Made by a program: the position numbers and the translations under genes. Below are positions 15,928 through 23,874 of a stretch of 37,143 bases of DNA, in pieces. The stretch spans positions 132,283-169,425 of the forward strand of contig NZ_AOIV01000011.1 in NCBI RefSeq assembly GCF_000337095.1, given 5' to 3'. This stretch comes from Halogeometricum pallidum JCM 14848 (lineage in GTDB: Archaea; Halobacteriota; Halobacteria; Halobacteriales; Haloferacaceae). A model generated the notes under the pieces. That model searched no databases, was not told the DNA's origin, and saw only the letters and a list, made by a program, of their open reading frames with translations. How positions within the stretch are numbered: position 1 is the first letter of the stretch; the number at the start of each line of letters is the position of its first letter.

Positions 15928-15939
15928 CGAACATGTTCG
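15928..15939 (+). promoter_or_regulatory. Dyad upstream of second HTH_10 regulator
   Basis: CGAACATGTTCG, a perfect palindrome. There are 45 nt to ATG 15985, seven more than at most sites. It is followed by GGGAGAACTATTCAG, the most AT-containing follow-on sequence among the sites. Confidence 0.7.
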
Positions 15940-15984
15940 GGAGAACTATTCAGTCGCGGGGCCGAATACGTTCTACCGAAACCG

Positions 15985-16641
15985 ATGCCACGAGCGAACC
16001 TCACCCTGACGATTCCCGAGGGCGTCTGGATCGGCGACGTGACGCGGGCGCATCCCGACGCCGGCGTGCGGATACTGGCGGCGCTCACCGGCGACGACGC
16101 CGGGGTGGGGCTCGCGGAGATCACCGCGGCCGACCTGGAGGATATCGTCGCCGACGTGCGAGGCAGCGACTCGGTAGTCGAACTCGACGTCCTCCAGCGG
16201 TACGAGGACACGGTGCTCGTCCAGTTCGAGACGACGATGCCGCTGCTGCTGTTCCCCGTGCAGGACTCGGGCGTCCCGTTGACGATGCCGTTCACCATCC
16301 GAAACGGGCGGGCGGAGTGGGAACTCACGGCCCCGCAGCGTCGTCTCTCGGAACTCGGCACGCAGTTGGACGAGTTCGGCATCCCGTTCACGGTCAACGA
16401 GATCAGACAGGAGATCGAACCCGAGCAACTGCTGACCGATCGACAGCTTCGGCTCGTGCGCGCCGCCGTCGAGAACGGCTACTACGACACGCCCCGCAAG
16501 TGCTCGCTCACCGAACTCGCAGACCGAGTCGACCTGGCGAAGTCGACGTGCAGCGAGACGCTCCACCGCGCCGAGGAGACGGTTATGAAGCGATTCTTAG
16601 CGGAACTGGAGGAGACGGGATCCGAGTCGTCGCTCCCCTGA
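15985..16641 (+). CDS. HTH_10 (bat-type) regulator lacking the Cys signature
   Basis: A 218-residue protein with the typical two-part layout: an N-terminal sensory alpha/beta domain (LTLTIPEGVWIGDVTRAHPD, VVELDVLQRYEDTVLVQFET) and a C-terminal bat-type helix-turn-helix (LTDRQLRLVRAAVENGYYDT, then CSLTELADRVDLAKSTCSET and LHRAEETVMKRFL). It lacks the CXnCXCX7C motif of the NarO-like protein, so it probably senses something else, such as a small ligand or nitrogen oxide. A perfect dyad stands before it, so it is likely part of the regulon and may be its second tier. It is single, with an ArsR-type gene 74 nt downstream on the same strand. Confidence 0.83.
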   Translation: MPRANLTLTIPEGVWIGDVTRAHPDAGVRILAALTGDDAGVGLAEITAADLEDIVADVRGSDSVVELDVLQRYEDTVLVQFETTMPLLLFPVQDSGVPLTMPFTIRNGRAEWELTAPQRRLSELGTQLDEFGIPFTVNEIRQEIEPEQLLTDRQLRLVRAAVENGYYDTPRKCSLTELADRVDLAKSTCSETLHRAEETVMKRFLAELEETGSESSLP

Positions 16642-16715
16642 GGCTTCGAATCTGTCGGACGCGCCGCCTCAGTATCGCTCGGACGACCACGCCATCGCAC
16701 TTCACCTGAATAGCC

Positions 16716-17087
16716 ATGCCAGATTCATTCGCACCCGACGCACCGGACACCCAGGGCGTGTTGGACGCGCTCGACGACCCCGACTGTCGAACCATCATCG
16801 AACGAATCGACGGACCGATGACGGCGACCGAAATCTCCGACGCGTGCGATATCCCGCTCTCGACGACCTACAAGAAACTCGCCCTCCTCACCGAGACCGG
16901 CCTCCTCGACAGGCGAGCGAGACCGAGAGCCGACGGGCGGCACGTCGCGCGCTTCGTCCTCGCGTTCGGGGAGGTCCGGATCGGTCTCGATGAGACCCGA
17001 TCAGTGAACGCGGTCGTCGACCGCTGGGAGCGGTCGCCAGCAGACCGCCCGTCGGACCCGTGGTCCGAAGCGGGCGAGGAGACGTGA
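16716..17087 (+). CDS. ArsR-type winged-helix transcriptional regulator
   Basis: A 123-residue protein. Residues 12-85 form a winged helix: GVLDALDDPDCRTIIERIDG, PMTATEISDACDIPLSTTYK and KLALLTETGLLDRRARPRAD. The rest is an acidic tail without metal-binding Cys clusters. Similar small haloarchaeal proteins regulate neighbouring genes, but the target is unknown. It follows the HTH_10 gene by 74 nt, has no dyad of its own and may be read from the same transcript. The gene convergent to it encodes the haem-copper-oxidase-like membrane protein. Confidence 0.8.
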   Translation: MPDSFAPDAPDTQGVLDALDDPDCRTIIERIDGPMTATEISDACDIPLSTTYKKLALLTETGLLDRRARPRADGRHVARFVLAFGEVRIGLDETRSVNAVVDRWERSPADRPSDPWSEAGEET

Positions 17088-17213
17088 CCGCGGAGCAGAC
17101 GAGCGCTCGGCGGAACACGTTCGCCGTCCGTCTCGAAGTCCGGGCCTGACGATACTCCGGGAGAGCGCCGCTCACTCACGACTACCGAGCGCTTCGGTGA
17201 CGGAGACGCGCGC

Positions 17214-18590
17214 TTACTCCGTCGACTCCCGTTCGACGGCGCCGTCCGACCGCTCCTCGCCGCCGGTCCCTCTGGCCGCCTCCGGGAGCAGCACCGCGAA
17301 CAGCGACGCCGAACCGTGGGTTCGGATCACCGACAGCAGGTTCGCGACGAAGACGACGAACCCGAGGAGGGCGAGTGTCCCGCCGAACGACGACGCGAGT
17401 CGCGGGAGCGCGACGAACTCGGTGAGGCCGAGCACCGCGAACCCGCCGAGAAGCGCCGCGAAGTCCACCGCCGCGAGCCGGTCGTCGTAGAGGTCGTCGA
17501 TAGCGGGGACGTCACCGAGACCGAGCAGGTCGCTGTACCGGTGCACCCAGACGATGAACGGCACGACGTGGTACAGCGTCCCGAAGACGACGAAGCCGAC
17601 GACGCCGAACAGCAGGAGATAGGTGGACGACGGCGCGCCGAACAGCGCCGCCGGCGAGAGGGGGTCCGCGACCCAGACGGGGGCCGTCAGCGCCGCCCAC
17701 GCGAGCATCGCGGCGGCGGCGACGGCGTACCGGGAGAGCATCGGCGTCCACTCGACGGTCGCGCCGACGAGTCGGCGGGCGAGGACGACGCCGAACGCGA
17801 CCACGCCCGCGACGACCAACAGCGCGCCGAGGCGGCCGACGGACGGGGCGTCGAACAGTCGACCGAGCGCCAACGCGACGACGCCGACGGGGTACCCGAC
17901 CTCCTCGACCCGTCTGAGCGGGAAGTCGACGCCGCGGAGATCCGACTGCGTGAACATCGTTCCGAGTTGGTACAGCGCCCCGAACACCGTCGTCAGGACG
18001 ACGCCGAACACCGCCAGCGTCGCGTGCGCGGCGTGGAGTCCGGACCGGGTGATCGGGATTCCGCCGAGCACCGGCCGCGTGAAGCCGACGGCGAGCGTCA
18101 ATCCGAACGCGGTCACGACGGCGAGGTACCCGAGCGCGAGGGCGAAATGCCGCTCCGTCACGTCCCACGGGCGGGCGGCGAGGAGCGTCCGGCCGACGTT
18201 GTAGACGAACAGCCAGAAGCCGAGCAGCAGCAGGCCGCCGAACGGCGAAAGCCACCCGTAGAATCCGCCGAGCAGGCAGATGACGAACCCGAGCAGTCCC
18301 GGTGCGACGAGCAGGAGTTGGAGTCTCGATAACCGCTCGGAGTGGAGCGCCGTCCCCGACCAGACGGGGACGAACTGCGTCATCGCGCCCATGATGGTGA
18401 CGCACACCCACCCGACCAAGAGGAGGTGGACGTGCGCCAACTCCCGTTGCCCGGGGAGCGCGCCGAGCGAGCCGAGCACGCCGACGAGGCCGCCGCCGAG
18501 CAGGAAGCAGAGCCCGACGACGAAGTGTCCGAGCGGGACGGCCATCGGCGGCTGGCTGTCGACTTCGATGGACGAGGGAATCGCGGCCAT
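17214..18590 (-). CDS. Polytopic haem-copper oxidase subunit I-like membrane protein
   Basis: A 458-residue, almost entirely hydrophobic protein with about 12 predicted membrane helices. His-bearing segments fit haem/metal ligation: RELAHVHLLLVGWVCVTIMG, SGLHAAHATLAVFGVVLTTV and GTLYHVVPFIVWVHRYSDLL. The pattern resembles the NorB/cytochrome oxidase subunit I superfamily and the NnrS-like orphans found in denitrification clusters, but I do not see the full set of catalytic ligands. It may handle NO or haem rather than reduce oxygen; this is inference. Start ATG 18590 was chosen over in-frame starts further upstream because it is exactly 38 nt from the dyad at 18629 and those starts would overlap the dyad or its spacer. 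It carries a charged C-terminal tail. Confidence 0.75.
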   Translation of the reverse strand: MAAIPSSIEVDSQPPMAVPLGHFVVGLCFLLGGGLVGVLGSLGALPGQRELAHVHLLLVGWVCVTIMGAMTQFVPVWSGTALHSERLSRLQLLLVAPGLLGFVICLLGGFYGWLSPFGGLLLLGFWLFVYNVGRTLLAARPWDVTERHFALALGYLAVVTAFGLTLAVGFTRPVLGGIPITRSGLHAAHATLAVFGVVLTTVFGALYQLGTMFTQSDLRGVDFPLRRVEEVGYPVGVVALALGRLFDAPSVGRLGALLVVAGVVAFGVVLARRLVGATVEWTPMLSRYAVAAAAMLAWAALTAPVWVADPLSPAALFGAPSSTYLLLFGVVGFVVFGTLYHVVPFIVWVHRYSDLLGLGDVPAIDDLYDDRLAAVDFAALLGGFAVLGLTEFVALPRLASSFGGTLALLGFVVFVANLLSVIRTHGSASLFAVLLPEAARGTGGEERSDGAVERESTE

Positions 18591-18628
18591 GCGGGAGGCG
18601 AAGGGCGCCATCCCCCTCGCTCTACGTC

Positions 18629-18640
18629 CGAACACGTTCG
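18629..18640. promoter_or_regulatory. Bidirectional dyad between membrane protein and cupin gene
   Basis: CGAACACGTTCG, a perfect palindrome. There are 38 nt to ATG 18590 (minus) and 38 nt to ATG 18679 (plus). It is the second exactly symmetric divergent site in the window. Confidence 0.82.
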
Positions 18641-18678
18641 GGCGAACCCTGACTCCCGCTCGGACGAACGTCGAGGTG

Positions 18679-19079
18679 ATGGAGCCTCAGAGACGGCGAC
18701 CGACGGAATCGAGCGGTTCTCCGAGTACGAACCGGCCGGACGCGTCCGCGTCGACGGGGGGGCGAGGACGGTGACGGAACGAGCGCACCTCCCGGATCTC
18801 GACGGGACGCCGCACGCGAACGTGTTCCCCGAATCGGAGCCGAAGACGGTGCGGCTGACGCTCGACGCGGGCGAGGGGGTCGCGCCGCACCGCCATCCCG
18901 GCCGGAGCGTCGTGCTGTACGTGCTCGACGGGTCGATCGAACTCGGTCTCGACGACGAGACGCACTCGCTCGGACGCGGCGATATCGTCCGATTCGACGG
19001 CGACCGCGAGATTGCGCCGCTCGCGAACGAGGCGAGCACGGCCCTCGTCGTGCTTGCTCCGACGGCGGACGAGGGGTGA
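18679..19079 (+). CDS. Cupin-fold protein, apparent frameshift at its start
   Basis: The cupin domain is clear in the frame ending at 19079: HANVFPESEPKTVRLTLDAG, EGVAPHRHPGRSVVLYVLDG, SIELGLDDETHSLGRGDIVR, with HRHP giving the metal-binding His residues. In this frame no ATG or GTG occurs close to the dyad. The first usable start is GTG 18771 (102 residues). However, ATG 18679 at the exact 38-nt position opens a different frame of 31 codons that stops at 18772-18774, overlapping GTG 18771 by 4 nt. The codons between 18682 and 18770 have much higher GC3 in the cupin frame (for example IERFSEYEPAGRVRVDGG) than in the ATG frame. A one-base deletion or sequencing error just after the ATG is therefore likely. 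The role is unknown; single-domain cupins often bind metal or small ligands. Confidence 0.65.
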
Positions 19080-19153
19080 ACGACGGCGAGACGCCCCTCC
19101 CCGCTCGAAGTCGAGAATTCTGACAGGGGGACAGCCTCGGAAACGCCCGCGGC

Positions 19154-19165
19154 CGAACGGGTTCG
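19154..19165 (+). promoter_or_regulatory. Dyad upstream of DUF2249 copy 3
   Basis: CGAACGGGTTCG with both half-sites perfect, followed by GGGGGAAACGC. There are 40 nt to ATG 19206. Confidence 0.72.
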
Positions 19166-19205
19166 GGGGAAACGCTTCCTCGCCGAGCGGAGACGTACTC
19201 ACCGT

Positions 19206-19451
19206 ATGGCAGCAACCACGCTCGATCTGAGAGACGTTCCGCCGGCCGAACGACATCCGAAGATACGCGACGCGTTCGCGGCGTTGGAGAGCGGCGAGAC
19301 GCTCGAACTCGTCAACGACCACGACCCGAAACCGCTGTTCTACGAGATGCGGGCGGAAGTCGACTCGTTCGACGCCGACGGCTACGAGATGGAACGGCGC
19401 GGTCCGACCGAGTTCGTCGCGTCGCTCCCGAAGCACGCCCGCCCCGAGTGA
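19206..19451 (+). CDS. DUF2249 protein (copy 3)
   Basis: An 81-residue protein consisting of one complete DUF2249 domain: LDLRDVPPAERHPKIRDAFA, ALESGETLELVNDHDPKPLF and GYEMERRGPTEFVASLP. The HDPKPLF loop is the most family-typical of the copies here. It shares its start pattern (LDxRxxPPxxR) with the C-terminal domain of the Mrp fusion at 31342-32679. It stands alone between its own dyad and the dyad of the next gene, so two consecutive same-strand genes have separate promoters. Confidence 0.85.
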   Translation: MAATTLDLRDVPPAERHPKIRDAFAALESGETLELVNDHDPKPLFYEMRAEVDSFDADGYEMERRGPTEFVASLPKHARPE

Positions 19452-19463
19452 CGGCGCGTTGGG

Positions 19464-19475
19464 CGAACGTGTTCG
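19464..19475 (+). promoter_or_regulatory. Dyad upstream of CIA2-like gene
   Basis: CGAACGTGTTCG, a perfect palindrome. There are 38 nt to ATG 19514. Confidence 0.78.
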
Positions 19476-19513
19476 GCGTCGCACCTACCGACCGCCGGAG
19501 CGAACGACTCGGT

Positions 19514-20104
19514 ATGGTGGGTTTCCCCTCCCCGTTCGGCGGCGACGACGACGAACTGTTCGACGGGCGCGACGAGTTCGTCCCCGAGCACCTCCCGGAC
19601 CCCGGACCGTTTCTGCGCGACTCCGACGTGCTCGCGGGCGAGGCGCACGTCGCGTTCCACGAGGTGACCCGCGATATCTTCGAGGAGCGGTCCGTCTACG
19701 ACGCGACGTTCGGGTACAACCTCGCGCGACTCAACCTCGACGCGCGACACCCGGACGCGGGCTACCGCTACGCGGAACAGTCGGGGGAGGGTTCGGACGG
19801 TCCGATACTCCGGGCCGAGTTCACGCCGACGACGGCCTTCTGCCCCCAGAGCGGGACGCTCACACTCGGTTCGTTCCGGGCGTGGAACGGCCTCTCGGAC
19901 CGCCACGGATACGACCTCGTCCGGGTCCGACTCCACCCGATGCACCACGACGCCGAGTCGATAAACGAGCGACTGGCGGCGGTCGAAGACGAGTACCGGG
20001 AGACCGGCGACCTCGCGAACGCCGGTGGGGGACGTGCCGAATCGCTCGCGACGCGACCCGCTACCGGCGGCGAACCGGACGCGGGACCCGATTCGCCGTT
20101 CTGA
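19514..20104 (+). CDS. CIA2/MIP18-like iron-sulfur assembly protein
   Basis: A 196-residue protein. Residues 50-150 resemble the MIP18/FAM96 (CIA2) form of the DUF59 fold: RDIFEERSVYDATFGYNLAR, then AEFTPTTAFCPQSGTLTLGS with the conserved TPT-x-x-x-C-P element (Cys110), and VRVRLHPMHHDAESINERLA corresponding to the VxI-P-H-x-x-E-x-xN-x-xL ending. CIA2 proteins hand Fe-S clusters to apoproteins. In a denitrification island the likely clients are NarG, NarH, NarB and the regulators; this is inference from context. The C-terminal 40 residues are low-complexity. Start ATG 19514 is fixed by the 38-nt dyad rule, and earlier in-frame codons would overlap the dyad. A divergent or fusion-like member of the family is possible, and the match is by eye. 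Confidence 0.6.
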   Translation: MVGFPSPFGGDDDELFDGRDEFVPEHLPDPGPFLRDSDVLAGEAHVAFHEVTRDIFEERSVYDATFGYNLARLNLDARHPDAGYRYAEQSGEGSDGPILRAEFTPTTAFCPQSGTLTLGSFRAWNGLSDRHGYDLVRVRLHPMHHDAESINERLAAVEDEYRETGDLANAGGGRAESLATRPATGGEPDAGPDSPF

Positions 20105-20167
20105 CGCGCTCCGCCCGGCGGCGCTCGCGACCGCTCCCGGTCGCGGCGACGGCGCCATCGGCGCCGG

Positions 20168-20323
20168 CTACTCGGCGTCTCTCGGCGCCGGGGAGAACGC
20201 GTCGGCGTCCACCGAGACCGCGCAGAGGACGCACCCGTTCGCGAGTATCTCGGTGCGAATCTCCCCGCCGACGGCGACGACGGCGTCGCACTCGGGGCAG
20301 TCGAAGGTGAACTGTCGGGGCAC
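20168..20323 (-). CDS. Small DUF7560-type zinc-ribbon protein
   Basis: A 51-residue protein from GTG 20323: FTFDCPECDAVVAVGGE, then IRTEILANGCVLCAVSVD. CxxC pairs at both ends of a short beta-rich body are the zinc-ribbon pattern common in many haloarchaeal small proteins. The function is unknown; protein-protein or nucleic-acid contacts are both possible. The start is uncertain because no ATG is suitably placed, but the sequence upstream of GTG 20323 is not protein-like. It is convergent with the CIA2-like gene and divergent from the nar operon. No dyad is present. Confidence 0.65.
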   Translation of the reverse strand: MPRQFTFDCPECDAVVAVGGEIRTEILANGCVLCAVSVDADAFSPAPRDAE

Positions 20324-20877
20324 GGCTCTCTCCGGGGGTAAATTCCGGGTGGAGGCCCCTGACTGCCGACCCCGTATCCTATGGGTGCTGAAATATTCAC
20401 CGAGCGATACCGACACCTCCGCCGGTCGTTGCTCGGCGGGTTCAGGAGCCGAGACGTTTCGACCGGGGCGCAGCGAGACGCTCGGGAACCGCTCTCGGCG
20501 GGCGGCGGCGGTCTCTCGGAGACGGCGCACGTCGCGGGCGACGAACAGGCGAACGAGCGAGTCGTCCGTCGCCGCCGGCGGGTGATCCGGTCGCCGTCCG
20601 TCGTTCCGTCCCGGAATCGAACGCCGCAGGTTCGCGCCCCCACATAAACCCCCCTCATTCTGTGGTGTCCCGAATACCCGCCCCGGGGCGAAACTCGAAT
20701 ACGGGACAGTGATCACTCACAGAGATCAGCGCCCGACGGGACCGGCTCCTCGCAAGCGTCGGCGAGCGAGGGGCCGCCGAGGGCGCAAGCGGAGCGAAGG
20801 GACCCGGCGGGGGTCGGAGAGACCGGCGAACGCCGCGGGGGCTACCGGCGTCTACACCGGGTTCGGGGGGAGATGCC
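20324..20877. other. Intergenic control region of the nar operon
   Basis: 554 bp without a convincing gene, between the divergent zinc-ribbon gene and narA. It contains a 12-bp perfect palindrome CGCCCCGGGGCG at 20679-20690 flanked by related decamers CGAATACCCG (20671-20680) and CGAATACGGG (20696-20705), and a 10-bp palindrome AGTGATCACT at 20708-20717. A half-dyad CGAAC at 20827-20831 would form the site CGAACGCCGCGG, placed 39 nt from the operon start, but its second half is not conserved. No clear TATA box is seen close to the GTG. Which of these elements controls the nar operon cannot be told from sequence. Confidence 0.5.
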
Positions 20878-21465
20878 GTGCGGCGTGAGACGGCCATCGT
20901 CGTCCTCCTCCTCGTGGCCGTGCTGCTGCCGATGTGGTTCGTCGCCCTGCACGGCGAACCGCCGAGCGAGGAGGTGGAGATCGACCGGAGCGTGACGGAG
21001 ATGCGACCGCTGCAGGAACTCGTCAACACGCCGAACAAACTCGCCCCGAGTCAGGTCGGCGTCATCGTCTGGGTGGCGCTGTTCGGTCTCCTCGGTATCC
21101 TCACCGCGGTCCACCGGTTCATGGACTCGGCGGTGCGGCCGGACGGCCCGAGCGATGCCGAAGACACCGTCGTTGCCGACGGCGGCACGGTCGGGTTGCC
21201 GTGGTTCCGGACCGACGACCGGTGGGTCGTCGAGTACCACGACGCGTCGGACGCGGCGGAGGGAATCGTGGCGATGGGCGGACTGACCGTCCTCGCCATC
21301 GTCTTTGCCGCGCTGTTCACCGGCGAGTACCTCACGCTCGCCCGCACCCAGTACTTCGGCGTCTACGCGGCCGGGATGTTCGTCTCGCTGGCGCTGCTCA
21401 CAGTCGCCTACTACGCGTGGTTCCTGCCGCACGTCGAAGTCGCCGAACGGAGGGACCACGGATGA
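20878..21465 (+). CDS. NarA-like membrane protein, first gene of nar operon
   Basis: A 195-residue protein from GTG 20878. One N-terminal helix (IVVLLLVAVLLPMWFVALHG) and at least three later ones (VGVIVWVALFGLLGILTAVH, LTVLAIVFAALFTGEYLTLA, AAGMFVSLALLTVAYYAWFL) span the membrane. Between them is an acidic loop. No haem-ligand pairs, Cys clusters or enzyme motifs are apparent. In haloarchaeal nar operons a membrane protein of this size precedes the Rieske gene, and it may anchor or stabilise the NarB-NarC part of the complex. The stop overlaps the next ATG by 4 nt. The function is not established; position in the operon is the main evidence. Confidence 0.75.
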   Translation: MRRETAIVVLLLVAVLLPMWFVALHGEPPSEEVEIDRSVTEMRPLQELVNTPNKLAPSQVGVIVWVALFGLLGILTAVHRFMDSAVRPDGPSDAEDTVVADGGTVGLPWFRTDDRWVVEYHDASDAAEGIVAMGGLTVLAIVFAALFTGEYLTLARTQYFGVYAAGMFVSLALLTVAYYAWFLPHVEVAERRDHG

Positions 21466-22139
21466 CGCGAGAGCCCCGAGCGGCCGGCGGGCGTCGGGAC
21501 GACGACACCGACGACTGCGACGGCCACTGTTCGGAGTGCCCGGGCGGCGGGGAACCGCACCATCCGAGCATCTTCTCCGACGACCGGGGGGCGATGGCGC
21601 GTCGGGACTACGCGAAACTCCTCGCGACCGTCGGCGGACTGACGGCCGTCGGGAGCCTCGCCGCGCCGTTGGCTGGACTGACGCGCGTGTTCGAGCGGTC
21701 CTACACCGGTCCCGTCTACTCGGACGGCGTCTACCTCGTCGACGGCGAGGGCGAACGCGTCGCCGAGTCCGCGCTGGCGAAGGGTGAGAAGACGACCGTC
21801 TTTCCCGAACCCCGTCCGGGAATCGCGAAGGCGCCGACGCTGCTCGTCAGGCGCCCCGAAGACGCGTACGCCGGCGCGACGAACTTAGAGTACACCGTCG
21901 GCGGCTACGCCGCGTACTCGAAAGTGTGCACGCACGCCGGGTGCATGGTGTCGAACGAGGAGGGCGAGATACTCGTCTGCCCGTGCCACTTCGGGAAGTT
22001 CGACCCCGTCGACGGGGCGAGCGTCGTCGGGGGGCCGCCGCCGCGGGCGCTCCCGCAACTCCCCGTCACGCTCTCCAGCGACGGATATCTCATGGCGACG
22101 GGCGACTTCGAGGGGCCCATCGGCCCGGGGGGCGAGTGA
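21462..22139 (+). CDS. narB: Rieske iron-sulfur protein of nitrate respiration
   Basis: A 225-residue protein. An N-terminal Cys-rich acidic segment ([11 protein letters not shown] near residues 16-27) is followed by a Tat-like motif and anchor helix ([20 protein letters not shown]). The Rieske fold has its two cluster-binding loops at about residues 158-185: [20 protein letters not shown] then [11 protein letters not shown], giving two Cys and two His ligands of a [2Fe-2S] cluster. The protein would pass electrons from cytochrome b (NarC) toward NarGH on the outer membrane face, replacing the NarI route of bacteria. Its ATG overlaps the narA stop (ATGA), and its stop overlaps the narC start by one base. 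The extra N-terminal Cys motif could bind a metal and is not needed for the Rieske centre. Confidence 0.93.
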   Translation: MTREPRAAGGRRDDDTDDCDGHCSECPGGGEPHHPSIFSDDRGAMARRDYAKLLATVGGLTAVGSLAAPLAGLTRVFERSYTGPVYSDGVYLVDGEGERVAESALAKGEKTTVFPEPRPGIAKAPTLLVRRPEDAYAGATNLEYTVGGYAAYSKVCTHAGCMVSNEEGEILVCPCHFGKFDPVDGASVVGGPPPRALPQLPVTLSSDGYLMATGDFEGPIGPGGE

Positions 22140-23653
22140 TGTCCCGCGCCGACCGACTGGCGGACCGAGCGGACGACGCCGGCCGCCGCGCGTACGACTG
22201 GCTCGACCGCCGGTTCGACCTCGACGGCGGCCGGTCGTTCCTCGGGAAGGCGTTCCCCGCCGAGGATTCGTTCCTCCTCGGCGAGGTGGCGCTGTTCTGC
22301 TTCGTGGTGCTCGCCCTGACGGGGATGTTCCTCGGGATGTTCTTCGAGCCGTCGACGAGCGACGTGGAGTACGAGGGCAGCGTCGCGGCGTTCCAAGGGC
22401 AGGAGGTGCCCGAGGCGTTCGCCAGCGTGCTCCACATCACCTACGACATCCCGTTCGGCATGTTCATCCGGCGGATGCACCACTGGGCGGCGCACCTCTT
22501 CGTCGCCTCCATCGGACTGCACATGCTCCGGGTGTTCTTCACGGGGGCGTACCGCAATCCCCGCGAGGCGAACTGGGTCGTCGGAACCGGACTCGCCGGG
22601 TTGGCGATGGGCGCGGCGTACACGGGGTACGCCCTCCCGTTCGACGAGTTCGCCGCGACGGCGACCGGAATCGGATACAACCTGGCCACGTCCGTCCCGT
22701 TCGCCGGCGACGTGCTCGGAAAGGTGGTCTTCGGCGGCGAGTTCCCGTCGAGCGCGACCATCCCGCGGCTGTACTTCCTCCACGTCCTCGTCATCCCCGT
22801 CGCCATCGCCGGCCTGCTGGCGATACACATGGCGATACTGGTCCGCCAGAAGCACACCGAGGCGCCCCGCGACGACGACGTGGTCGGCCCGTCGCCCCCG
22901 CGGTCGAACCGGGTTACCGACGGCGACGCGGTCGGCGACGGCGGCGCCGCGGGGACGGTGGACAGAGACGACGACAGCGTCGTCGTCGGACTGCCGGCGT
23001 TCCCGAATCAGGCGGCGGTCAGCGTCGTCGTCTTCTTCCTGACGCTGGCGACGCTCGCGGTGCTGGGCGGGTTCCTCCCCGTTCACAACATCGCCGAGTA
23101 CGGGCCAAACAACCCCGCTGGGACGCCCGAACTCATCATGCCAGACTGGTTCCTGATGTGGGTGTACGGCTTCCTGAAGCTTCTCCCCTCGTGGATGAGC
23201 TTCACGGTCCCGGTCGCGGGCGTCCACGTCTCGACCGAGTTCATCGGGGGCATCGTGCTCCCGACGCTCGTCTTCGGGGCCGTCGCCGTCTGGCCGTTCG
23301 TCGACTACCGGGCGGACCCGGTCCACTTCACCGCCAACCCGCTCGACCGACCGCGGCAGACCGCAGTCGGCGTCGCGGCGATCCAGTTCATCATGATCGC
23401 CTCCATCGCGGGGATGAACAACCTGCTCTCGCGGGCCCTCGGCGTCGAAACCGGCGTCGTCAACCCGGTCCTCACCGCCGCGCTGGTCGCGGTTCCGGCG
23501 GTCTCCGGGTATCTCACGTACCGCCTGCTGGACGGCGGAGAGGGGGCCGACGGGTCGGGAGGCGACGCGTCCGACAGCGGCGACGACGCCGACGACGGGA
23601 GGACCGACGACGACCGCTCGGAGACGGACGCCGCGGAGGTGAGCGACCGGTGA
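22139..23653 (+). CDS. narC: Cytochrome b of the nitrate reductase complex
   Basis: A 504-residue membrane protein. The N-terminal cytochrome b region carries the two bis-His haem pairs. The first pair is His114/His128 in [20 protein letters not shown], and the second lies in [20 protein letters not shown] with 14 residues between the His residues, the spacing of cytochrome b6 rather than mitochondrial cytochrome b. A charged insertion (about 240-285, rich in Asp) precedes the subunit IV-like C-terminal half ([20 protein letters not shown]), followed by further helices and a very acidic tail. With NarB it forms a quinol-oxidising module. The start is read from TGATG overlapping the narB stop. 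The length is typical of fused b6/IV proteins in haloarchaeal nar operons. Confidence 0.93.
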   Translation: MSRADRLADRADDAGRRAYDWLDRRFDLDGGRSFLGKAFPAEDSFLLGEVALFCFVVLALTGMFLGMFFEPSTSDVEYEGSVAAFQGQEVPEAFASVLHITYDIPFGMFIRRMHHWAAHLFVASIGLHMLRVFFTGAYRNPREANWVVGTGLAGLAMGAAYTGYALPFDEFAATATGIGYNLATSVPFAGDVLGKVVFGGEFPSSATIPRLYFLHVLVIPVAIAGLLAIHMAILVRQKHTEAPRDDDVVGPSPPRSNRVTDGDAVGDGGAAGTVDRDDDSVVVGLPAFPNQAAVSVVVFFLTLATLAVLGGFLPVHNIAEYGPNNPAGTPELIMPDWFLMWVYGFLKLLPSWMSFTVPVAGVHVSTEFIGGIVLPTLVFGAVAVWPFVDYRADPVHFTANPLDRPRQTAVGVAAIQFIMIASIAGMNNLLSRALGVETGVVNPVLTAALVAVPAVSGYLTYRLLDGGEGADGSGGDASDSGDDADDGRTDDDRSETDAAEVSDR

Positions 23654-23874
23654 CGCACACCGGAAGCCCCGACGCGGACGCGGATGCGAACGCGAACGCG
23701 GGGGTGGCGCTGCCCGCGCGGACGTACCGACGCCTCGACCGTGCGAGCAAACTCATCGGCGTGGCTCTCGTCGCCGTCGGTCTCGAAACGGGCGGCGACA
23801 CGCTCGCCGGAATCGCGCTCGGTCTGCTCGGCGCGGCGATCGCACTGACGACGGTAGTTCTACAGAGACAATGA
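23650..23874 (+). CDS. Small two-helix membrane protein (nar ORF4-like)
   Basis: A 74-residue protein from GTG 23650, overlapping the narC stop by 4 nt (GTGA), and overlapping the narG ATG at its own end. The N-terminal 26 residues are an Ala/Asp/Asn-rich low-complexity tract. Two hydrophobic segments follow ([12 protein letters not shown] and [20 protein letters not shown]). It occupies the position of the unnamed small ORF between narC and narG in described Haloferax operons. A scaffold or assembly role for the membrane complex is likely but unproven. Confidence 0.7.
   Translation: MTHTGSPDADADANANAGVALPARTYRRLDRASKLIGVALVAVGLETGGDTLAGIALGLLGAAIALTTVVLQRQ

Noticed and set aside
17112..17123. 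Dyad-like GGAACACGTTCG
   Set aside because: It lies between two convergent gene ends with no start codon at the 38-nt position on either strand; probably chance.
18817..18828. Dyad-like CGAACGTGTTCC
   Set aside because: It is inside the cupin coding sequence (ANVF codons) with no correctly placed start.
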